DNA of 44,750 bases, taken from Gloeophyllum trabeum ATCC 11539. Lineage: Eukaryota; Basidiomycota; Agaricomycetes; Gloeophyllales; Gloeophyllaceae. The position numbers and the translations under genes were made by a program. The notes under the pieces were generated by a model, which was not told where the DNA came from, did not search any database, and was given only the letters and a program-made list of their open reading frames with translations. Position 1 is the first letter of the stretch. Every line of letters begins with the position of its first letter. The stretch is from NCBI RefSeq assembly GCF_000344685.1, contig NW_006920416.1:1556890-1601639 (forward strand), read 5' to 3'. Shown here piece by piece: positions 36,465 to 44,750 of the stretch.

Positions 36465-39400
36465 TCAAGGCGAAGGAGGCTCATGACTTTCCGGATCGAT
36501 AGGGATACCACCTTCATCTAAGGGCCAGAAGGTATTTCGGAAGATATTGTGTGGATCGTACTTTTGCTTTAGCTCGCATAGTCTGTTCCAGTTCTCTCCA
36601 AAGCAGGATATGGTTCGGGATGCAGGCTCGTGTCGACCGAGGAACTGCCGAAATATGAGCCAAGGCGCAGACCAAGATTCTAGTCATAGTCACTCACGCT
36701 GGGGAAGGAACCGCCTACTGATACTGGAGCGAGTGTCTGGTTGATCCACTAGACACAACAAACAGAAAGTTAGACGGTGAAGCACGGGCATCGCGACGCT
36801 AATTACCTTCTCAGCGGACGTCCTGCATCTGGGATCATCGATTTCTAGCTCCCACTGATGAAGAGCGGCAACAGTCCACGTAGCTTCGCGCTGACTCTTC
36901 GCTATACAAGTATCTTCGAAATCTGCGATGGCGCCACCCGCAAGCTCAAACAGCCATGCTATATATCAATCGCGAGCAGCTTGATATCAGCCATCCTAGA
37001 TCTCGTATCCAATTCTGACACTCACTGCAGCCTATCGGCGTGTCTGCGAACTGCATTACAGTCTTGTTGATTATTTCGTCCGGAAGAGAAGAAATAAGAG
37101 CCGATCGTATGAACCAATTTCTGCCAGCTGAGGCGGTACAAAACAAATCCATCGGTGAGATGTACAGTCGCATTAGCATCAAAACGCGTACCCTTGGCTC
37201 TCAGGACCTGTGCCACACTGTCTTGCTGGTCTATGAAGGCCTTCTCGCTCACTTCGTTCAACAGGCAAGTTTCGCCCTCCCAGCTCTCGATGGCCTGCAA
37301 GAACTCGAGCCCTTTCTCCCTCACACCGACATAGCAGAACTGGATCACCACTAACGAGTCCTTATCCGCAGGTCCGGCGGTGAGGAGTACGTTCGCGTAT
37401 AGTTCGCGGGGAACGGACTTGATGCAATCGCGAAAGTGTCGGATGAGGGAGGGTGCGGTGGCTCGGTGGAAACGGCTATATGCGCAGGTCAGGTACTTTA
37501 GTCAATGAGGAGAGGATGTTCGGCTCGTACTAGATTAAGTTTCCAGCAAAGACCACTGGAACAGGGTAAGCTTTCGCCTTGTACCTCGTGACTATTCCAA
37601 AGGCGGGACCAGCGCCTCGTAGGGCCCACCAGAGATCTATAGCAGATTAGGCATTTCCTGAACGCAAAGCAAGAAGTACCGAGAGGAACACCTACCCGGA
37701 TGACTATCTCGGTCAGCAACCACGATAGTGCCATCAGCAAGGACTACCTCCATCTCCACCACATTATCGACGCTCAAGCCGTACAACCTCGAAATGAAGC
37801 CGAAGCCTCCCAAGAGCATGATACTCGACCCAACAGGGTGTGCAGCCCTATGCAAATGATCAGTAACTCTGTCACGCATGTCCGGAATGAAACAACTGAC
37901 GATGGTACATGGTATGGCACATCAACTCTCGAACCGCCGACGCTTCTGCCCTCCAGGGGGTTCCGATGGGTAAAGGCGTCCATGTCCTTCTGCATCACCC
38001 CCGCGCCGAACGTCACGTACGCGTGTTTGTGTACGGGCACGGCATGTGTCCGGTGAGATACTTCGGCAGCTCGGCGCAAGGGCGTATTGAGAGTCGGATC
38101 CGACAGTATCGCACTATCATCGGACGGGCCTGAGAACGGATTCTGGAGGGCGCTGGGCGGTAACCAGAGCGATGAAGTCCCGGGGCCGAAGCTACCTAGC
38201 AAGCTGCTACCAGATGGAGGTCCAGCGGGATTCATATACCCGAACGGATCTGCCGTGGAAGAACTGCCCACGCCTAGAGTCATACCTGACATAGGCCCCG
38301 TCGGAGTGCTTATATCACTGCCTGACCGCGGCCAAGCACCTGGCATTGCGAATGCAGGCGACTGACTCCCGCCTACAAAAAGCGGGGGCAGATTGCCCGC
38401 AAGGCCGCGGACACCAGAGGATTCACCGGCACCCTGGATGTCGACGCTGGATGTGCTAGTCATATAGCTGAAGGGATCTGCAGCCTTGTTTGGGCTGTCC
38501 AAATCGATACTGCCATCAGGGCTCGTGAAATCAGTCCCGCCGCTCGAACTTGCGACTAGACTGGAGTTGGAGCCACTTTGGCTCGAGGTCATGCTCGTCT
38601 CTGATTTGTTCGACTCTCCAGAGATCTGTCGAGTGGTCATGGGAAGAGTTTCGAGGTTCCGGTCGCCTCTGATATCCAGCGGGGGACGGCGCGGTTCCTC
38701 GCCCAGGGGATCTGGAGGCAGCGCGGGCCCGCGCAGGAAGGATGCGAGAGCCGGCGAGGCGTGGTCGTAGCTCCTCTGCTTCCTGGCGGGGTTCTCGTAC
38801 TCGTCTTCGTCCTCCCCTTGGCGGCGGCGTTTGAGGGGGTTCGCAATCGGGTCAGCGACGGCAGATTTGCCTTTGCTCGAGGTTACGGGCATGTCGCGAA
38901 TACTCGTATAGTCTTTCCACAGCCCGGAGTCCTCGATTTCGACGGGGTTCTGGAGTGGGGGTGCGATGTGGATGTCGAGGAGATTGGAAAGGTCGATGAT
39001 CACATCGCCGTTGACCGCCCAGCCTGCGGTGCCATATCCGCCCGCCTTGACAGAGGGGGATAGGGAGTGCTTGATACATATTTTAAGAATACTTGTGAAT
39101 AATATCAGCACTCATTCCTAGTTCTTTCGGAAAATATGATATCGATGCTTTAGAGGGAGCCAATGCTCTCTCGTCAGCACTGGGTGCCAGATTCTCATGG
39201 CATTCACTGTAGCAAATCAAGCATTCCACCAATAACGTCGACCCAAAACATGATCGAACCCGACTGACGGCACTTATGAAAGACCCTGAGAGGGTTAAAG
39301 CAGTGGGACAGGCCTGAATCGCGGTTCCGTTCAACCAACTGAAGCAAGAAGTGCCTCCAGATAGAAAGAAAGCGGAAGCATCGTGTTGTCGAGCTCACCT

Positions 39401-39731
39401 GCTGACATCTTGTGCATCCACTGGACAAGTGACGGCTTTTGCGTGGCATTGCACATTACCATTGAATATCTGCGAGCGACTGTTGAAGCTAAACGGGTCC
39501 TCGTCGGCTTTGTGGACAGAAGATCTTCCAAGCTACGCACCTGGGCTCCCCTCGTCGATATACTCCGCCTCGAACGCTGTCGCACAGCTCGGAATACCAA
39601 CCCTCGCCGTCCTGCATGTCCCTTTCGCGGGCGCTTCTGGCTCAAAGGGCGACTTGCTCGATAGGGAGAACGAAGGGTACACTAGTGGACGTGTACCTAG
39701 ATTTATATCCACGATCGAGTTCTGGTTCCAT
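36465..39731 (-). CDS. FAD-linked (BBE-type) oxidoreductase with large insertion, 810 aa
   Basis: Eleven exons: 39731-39697, 39611-39541, 39507-39399, 39091-37901, 37847-37696, 37636-37531, 37475-37192, 37127-37026, 36958-36807, 36748-36698 and 36644-36465. All phases close. PCMH-type FAD-domain motifs: LSPSVKAGGYGTAGWAVNG, VIIDLS, then HPVGSSIMLLGGFGFISRLYGLSVDNV and DLWWALRGAGPAFGIVTRY. The C-terminal BBE-type end has CFGENWNRLCELKQKYDPHN and FRNTFWPLDE. Within the PCMH domain sits an insertion of about 320 residues, rich in Ser/Pro/Gly, with a KRRRQGEDEDEY stretch. Exon 2/3 is joined by only 33 nt, an in-frame multiple of three that contains a TAG, so this is either an ultrashort intron or a nonsense codon. 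Intron 3 (307 nt) is unusually long. Probably a flavin oxidase/dehydrogenase; substrate unknown; no signal peptide seen. Confidence 0.9.
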
Positions 39732-40738
39732 TTGTGTTTGTTGTGTTACTGACAGAGAACATCATTCATGAGGCGGCCGGGCCATTTCTATTCGTGGTGG
39801 TGGGGCATCAATGGGCTAATAGGGGCTATTTGGTCGTCGGTCCTTCGTATCATTCCGTCCACTCCACCACGCACGGCTTGCGCAGTCACTCTCTCGCCTC
39901 TTGGAAGAAGGAGAACCATCAAGGTGTTGGATGTTAGTTCGGAGCAGAAATCACCGATGCTTCAACAATACTGCAGACGAAGATCGTCGCGGATGCGGAG
40001 GTCAATCGACAGGATTTACCAGCATGCCCGCTGACACAGGTACTGTAACGGCATTTTGCTTCATATAATCTTATACTGTGCATAGACAGCGGACAGTCTG
40101 GGCCCACAACGCAAATCTCTGTGTTCGGTAAGGCGGTGTGGTAGTATGTCAAGAAATTTTTGAGGCTAGTACGGGTGCAGTTACTAATTCTCCAGCTTGG
40201 ACCCTCCGGTCGATTTGATATCGTTGGTCACCTTTATGTTAAAGTCCTGCGCCTTGGAATATCGAACGCAAGTCAGGTACGTCCGGGCCCAATACCCGAG
40301 GTATCGTACGCGCAGTACGTTCGTAGAGAAATGACACCCGAACGTTGAGCATTGAGCCAGCTACATACCAAGGTGTCCAAGTCACCCCCTTCGTCCCGCA
40401 ATATGTTGCATTGAGCGTGAGTCCTGTAATTTTCCGATTGATCCTAGCTTTGGTAGAAACATCATATTTCGACCAAGGCTAGGGTCTCAATACTGAAACA
40501 GCCGAAACCTCTTATCACCTGTACAGAACGATGCGATCTTTTAATCTCTTCTTTAGCTCGTCACAAATAGCACGGTGAAGGACTAAACAAGGCGGCAAGT
40601 CCGAATATGTCTCGCCGATCGGGATGACGTCGCTATCCGCGGTCGGGTTCAACCACCCTGCGTTGAAACGAAACCTCCCAGCCGGCGATACACTTATCGC
40701 AGTTACAGCCAACCCACTCGGATTTGAATCCACACCAC
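39732..40738. other. Intergenic with a 12-bp hairpin at 40443-40483
   Basis: About 1 kb without a convincing gene. CCTAGCTTTGGT (40443-40454) and ACCAAGGCTAGG (40472-40483) form an inverted repeat with one mismatch and a 17-nt loop. It should include promoters of the oxidoreductase (minus) and possibly of the plus-strand ORF at 40739. Confidence 0.4.
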
Positions 40739-41608
40739 ATGCCAACAGACCTATCTCACAACGACTCACCGGACACTCTACTCGGGCTGTATTCCTTCCC
40801 CATCGACAACGGCTGGGCGCTCGCAGCCGCCTGCTCCTCTACGCCGTCTAAGCCGAAGCCATCCGCCTGCGAAGCTGCCCCTTCTCGTTCCCCATCGACA
40901 TCTCCGACGCTCGTCCCCTCTTCCTTTCCCTCACCCAGTGTCAGCCCGGGCCCCGATTTACCATGGTCCGACTCCGATCCCGATCTCGACGCCTGTCATT
41001 GTCAAGAGCCTGACGGGATCGATTCGCTCGCGGACGCTTTTGCCCGCCTATCAGTGAGCGAGAAGGCGGAGCACCACTGCAAACCCCGACTCAAGGCGAC
41101 GCCCAGCGCCTTTGGACTCGCGGCCCGGAGGTTCGACGGCGTGGGGGCCGCGGAACTAAATATGGGCCTTCGGGAGTCGATGACGAGAACAGAGTCGGCA
41201 GAGCTGGTCGAATCCCTTGACGAACTGCACCTACGTATAGGCGAAGGCGGGGAGCGATGGCGGGCTACACAGAACAACGATCGCGGCGAGCTTGACGAGG
41301 ACGCGGCGGACAACTCCATCGAATGGGATGCTACAGGCATGGAATCCGCGGAGACCTTGGTAGAAGCTCAGTCGGGCACAAAACTTGAAGCCGACCACGC
41401 CTCAGAATCATACTCGCCGTCTCCGTTAACGCGACAATCTGTCGGCCCATTTTATTCTCCCCCAGCAATTTACACCACTTTGTATCTCCCAGTTCTCCGG
41501 ACCCCATCTGGATCATCCTCGCTTTGCAGATTTGGTACTGTGCTCGTAGGTGCCGCACCAATCCTCGTTGGACACAATATTGTATTACAGAGAAGTAGAC
41601 ACAACTAA
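40739..41608 (+). CDS. Hypothetical Ser/Pro-rich acidic protein, 289 aa
   Basis: Single uninterrupted frame from ATG 40739 (MPTDLSHNDSPDTLLGLYSF) to TAA 41606-41608. The N-terminal third is Ser/Pro-rich and the middle has acidic stretches (WSDSDPDLD, GELDEDAADNSIEWD). The C-terminus is hydrophobic-mixed and less protein-like. No domain recognised. The length in a G+C-rich stretch makes a chance frame possible. It converges with the 422-aa gene on minus, whose stop is 95 bp away. Confidence 0.42.
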   Translation: MPTDLSHNDSPDTLLGLYSFPIDNGWALAAACSSTPSKPKPSACEAAPSRSPSTSPTLVPSSFPSPSVSPGPDLPWSDSDPDLDACHCQEPDGIDSLADAFARLSVSEKAEHHCKPRLKATPSAFGLAARRFDGVGAAELNMGLRESMTRTESAELVESLDELHLRIGEGGERWRATQNNDRGELDEDAADNSIEWDATGMESAETLVEAQSGTKLEADHASESYSPSPLTRQSVGPFYSPPAIYTTLYLPVLRTPSGSSSLCRFGTVLVGAAPILVGHNIVLQRSRHN

Positions 41609-41703
41609 TCCACATTACTGTAGCAACCTCGTAATCGTATCCTATCGCATCGTCATTTCATACACCTCGACCGAGCGTCCATTCTTCACTGTCATCTTGG
41701 AAG

Positions 41704-43149
41704 TCACCCCCGCCGCGGCGTATTCTGTACTCCCGCAGTCACATCCCTCAGCTGCCGCTTTAGCTCGCGCAGGCGCTCTGTGTATACCGCGAACGCCTGG
41801 TTGAACACCGATCGGCGGCGGCGCTCGTCCGCGAGACACTCCACCGCGCGCCGATGCTCGCGCCTGTATCGCGCGCGGAGCAGGACGCGGCGGAGCTTCG
41901 CGAGCGACATCTGGAGTGTGCAACCACCGTCAGCTTGCCAGTTGGCGAGGCAGGGACGCGCGACTTACGTCTAGCTTCCCCGCGATATCCGTGAACTTGC
42001 GCGCGCACTCCTCCAGCATGGTCGTAAAACCGTCGAGTCTAGTCACGCGCGGCGGGTGCTCTGCGTAGTGCGCCGCGAGGTTATAGTAGTTTCCAAGATT
42101 CCTGTCGTGCACTCGCGTCAGCCCGCCGAGGCGGTGTGGATACGGGAAACGAACGCGCACCTTTCGAGTGACGAGAGGATCTCGGCGTGCCGCGCCGACC
42201 ACGAGTGGTAGGACTCGCTTGTCCCACCGCCGGCGGGCAGCGAGGACTCGTGCCGCGCCGTGTCTCGGAGGATGGTTTTGATCGCGTGCAGGGAGCTGTT
42301 GAGAGAGACGCAGGACGTCGCTACGACGCTGGCGATCCCTACGTCGCACGGGGTGAATACCTGTGTTTATCCCGCGCCTGAGCATTTCGCAGCGAACCGA
42401 GGATAGAATGCAGAACGCACGTCGCACAGAAAGGCCGTCGCTGCGATACAGTCGTCGACCCGGGCCGACAGATCCCTCGGAGAGTCGGGGGGTGTCGGGA
42501 GCTCCTCGCTCTTATCGACTTTTGCGAAGGATCTTTCGAATCCCTCGACATACACCTGGCGGCCCTTCCCCTTCCACGGACTGGACGGACCCGCCCGCCC
42601 CGCCGAGCTCGGCGCAAGCTCGCGCAGGAACGGGTTGCGCTGGGGACGGGACGGCGGTGTCGGCAGCGGGGAAAACCGCGGGGACGGCGGAGGCTGGAAC
42701 AGCAGCCCCGGGGGCGTGCGCTCGAAGATGCGGCCGTACCGCCGCGAGCTGGGGCGTTTCGCGTCGCTGCGCTCGCGCTGGCGCGGGGCAGCCCCAGATC
42801 CCTCGCCGTCACCAGAAGGGGCAGGAGAGGTCGGTTGCTGGGTTTGTGTCGAGGCGGACCAGCGCGAGCGGAGGCCGCCGTCGTCGGGAGGCGGGGGGTG
42901 GACAGGACTGAGGAGGCTTGAGCGGCGCGAGGGCGTCTGCGGGACGACGGAGCCGTCGGCGGTGGGGTCGACGGAGCGGGGCGCGCGCGAGGCGTCCGCG
43001 GCTCGTGTGCTGTGGCTATGATAGGGTGCTCGGCGGGCCCGGCGGTGCGCAGACGCGTGCGTGCTGTTGCAGGTGCGTGAGTCGCGGGGCCGGAGATCGT
43101 CGCCGACGACGTCCATGTTGATCTTCCCGTACACTAGTATCGTGGGCAT
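41704..43149 (-). CDS. Unknown protein, Pro-rich N-terminus and helical C-terminus, 422 aa
   Basis: Four exons: 43149-42421, 42360-42161, 42101-41969 and 41910-41704, with introns of 58-60 nt that close all phases. Residues 1-215 are low complexity, Pro/Ser/Arg-rich (SPVHPPPPDDGG, SPRFSPLPTPPSRP). Residues about 225-422 look like an alpha-helical bundle with coiled-coil character: DDCIAATAFLCDVFTPCDVG, SLNSSLHAIKTILRDTARHE, NLGNYYNLAAHYAEHPP, MLEECARKFTDIAGKLDMS, then an Arg-rich helix ending in RELKRQLRDV. The pattern resembles helical scaffold proteins, but I cannot assign a family. A TATATAA box lies about 75-80 nt upstream of the start codon. Confidence 0.7.
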
Positions 43150-43223
43150 GGTGGTTCGTGTGGCGTGTGGCGTGAGGCGTGAGGAGGGGGCGAACGCAGA
43201 CACCCCCCCCTCCCCCGAGCGGG

Positions 43224-43230
43224 TTATATA
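43224..43230 (-). promoter_or_regulatory. TATA box of the 422-aa gene
   Basis: TATATAA on the minus strand, 75-81 nt upstream of the ATG at 43149, in otherwise G+C-rich sequence next to a C-run. The position is compatible with a short 5' leader. Confidence 0.5.
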
Positions 43231-44750
43231 CCACGCAGACTGAGAATCGAGAAGAGCCAAAAGCTGCGAACAATGCATAGCAAGTGAGACAGCAGGAGGT
43301 CCGTACAGCCTGCTAGCCGAGCGAACGACGTCGTGCTATCGAGACACTTGCCATTTGCGAGTATAACGCACGCGTGGGTATTCCGGATGGAGAGAGACGA
43401 GTGACGACGGACAAAGCAAGGAGAAGGGGAAGGGGAGCGCGTGCCTGGCCTAAAGGGAGGTTGGTAGGCATGCACGAAGGGGGGGCGCCACGCCACTCGG
43501 CGGCGTCGGGCTGGTTTTGCCGGGGTTATCGATGGTTGGGAAGCAAACAAAGGGAGGAGACGTGCATGGGTTTCTTCGATTGGCGCGCATGCAGCCACTG
43601 TGGCTACTGAGCTATGGCAGGGCCTGGATCGAGAGAGGGAGTCCGCGTGCGGAGGAGAGTTGAATCGTTGCTCATCCGAGTGGCGTCAGTAGGTGGGATG
43701 CGACACTATCAGCGGTCAGTTATTCGCCTACAGTTCTGCGATGCGGACTCCAGTAGTAGCGTTAGTAATAGCCTAGTCGAAAGCGAGTGATCCAGATTTA
43801 GTGACAAACGCAACTCGGGCAGTCAGGCTAGCTGTCGCGGACGACACCGCCCCGGCGTACACGGAAGCAAAAAGGGTAGCCTTGGATCCCTCTGAGCAGC
43901 GTATTGTGGGTTGCAGGGCAGAAGGACGCGGAGGGCCAAGATTTGTTGGACGAGGGAGGTATGCGTACCAGCACCTCTCAGCGGGTTTTTTTTACCTTCC
44001 TTCTCACTTTATACTGATTCCTAAAATATAGCTGTATATTGTCGCAATCAGCGAGTTTTGAGAGCTTAGTGATGCGGAATTCAGTCGTATGCGTAGCGAT
44101 GTCCGACAGCACGCGATTCAGAGGAAGCATGTCCGACTACTAATACCGGGCGTGCAGACCTGAGACCAGCCCGCCGGACAGATGACAAAATGCTTGAACC
44201 CCTCAGAGTCATGCCATTATAGAGAGCAGGCTAGCGGTAGTTGTAGCTGCAGCATGTTTACGACGCACGCGTTCGAGAGCAAATCAGCCGGCAGTTATAC
44301 TATAGGCGTGGCGAAATAGATCTATAACTGAGTTTGAATGACATAGTTCGGACTTCGAATTATTCTACTGTATTCGGTAGGTGTTCTCACGCTTGTGGCA
44401 CCGCATGCACATGCCATCCTCCAGCCTCCCTACCTTTTCACGACGCGTGCAAGCTTCCTACTGAAGCGATCCCATCCACAACTGTTTGTAAAATGAAAGA
44501 GATATATTTTGTTGGAGAATTTGTCCGAAAATGCGCTCTTTTGCCGCTTATGGTGCTATTTCACTCCCAAAATTGGGGCTGAAGAGTTATATCTGTACTG
44601 TGAGATCCGGGACACATAGCTAGGTAGAAGTACTATAGGTGGGTAAGTGACAAGTGATTCATTAAGTTTGGGATGCATAAAGTGAGCGGCGCGACAGCGC
44701 CGACCGAAAGAAAAATGATTTTGACTTCCTAGGTTGCTTAATGTCTTGCG
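43231..44750. other. No gene seen to the right edge
   Basis: About 1.5 kb with only short frames (longest about 120 codons, on minus at 43224-43598, without known motifs). A promoter region for the 422-aa gene is expected at the left of this stretch. No repeats or RNA genes noticed. Confidence 0.4.

Noticed and set aside
36946..37182. Separate 78-codon frame within the oxidoreductase gene
   Set aside because: It is exon 8 of the same gene after removal of a 64-nt intron.
39645..39652. Apparent one-base frameshift at the N-terminus of the oxidoreductase
   Set aside because: An 85-nt GT-AG intron (39612-39696) in the correct phase joins MEPELDRGYKSR to TARVGIPSC, so no lesion is needed.
40715..40735. 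GGATTCAAATCC-like B-box on minus, possible tRNA
   Set aside because: No A-box, acceptor pairing or anticodon stem around it.

Overview
The window is nuclear DNA of a filamentous basidiomycete, most likely Agaricomycetes. The evidence is dense small-intron genes (most introns 49-65 nt, GT-AG with two GC-AG exceptions), typical fungal housekeeping genes (RNA polymerase I/III AC40, PMR1-type Ca2+/Mn2+ ATPase), intron-containing nuclear tRNA-Ala genes, a Ty1/copia LTR end, and several lineage-typical Agaricomycete families. There is no bacterial or viral gene organisation.

Layout: (1) 1-3.8 kb is repeat-rich: the 3' end of a Ty1/copia element, a perfect-TIR PIF/Harbinger-type MITE, and a truncated relic of the DUF6697-like family found further right. 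(2) 4.1-7.8 kb has an unknown 458-aa protein and a probable multipass membrane protein, both on minus. (3) 9.1-18.2 kb is a conserved housekeeping block: AC40 (plus), then on minus a lactonase-fold beta-propeller protein bracketed by two tRNA-Ala(AGC) genes, a short-chain dehydrogenase, and a 13-exon PMR1-type ATPase. (4) 18.4-34.5 kb is the most unusual part: four consecutive same-strand (minus) paralogues, here called delta, gamma, beta and alpha from left to right. They encode coiled-coil proteins carrying one (delta) or two tandem (gamma, beta, alpha) copies of a domain that I recall as Agaricomycete DUF6697. I could close intact spliced reading frames for delta (676 aa), beta (1005 aa) and alpha (1020 aa); gamma has at least two frame disruptions. 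A 606-bp non-autonomous hAT element with an 8-bp target duplication sits just upstream of beta. (5) 35.2-39.7 kb has a DJ-1/PfpI pseudogene and an 11-exon FAD-linked oxidoreductase. (6) 40.7-43.2 kb has two convergent genes of unknown function. The last 1.5 kb shows nothing recognisable.

The best candidate for an undescribed system is the DUF6697-like array. All family copies, including the relic, share a coiled coil (or its remnant) followed by a SUMO-consensus lysine (psi-K-x-E) and a SUMO-interacting-like hydrophobic/acidic motif. In alpha, beta and gamma the two are fused as (V/I)KQEE(V/I)IDLTL. Extra psi-K-x-E sites, basic NLS-like stretches and acidic tails follow. This suggests locally expanding nuclear SUMO-linked scaffold proteins; that function is inference, while the motifs and modular structure are visible in the sequence.
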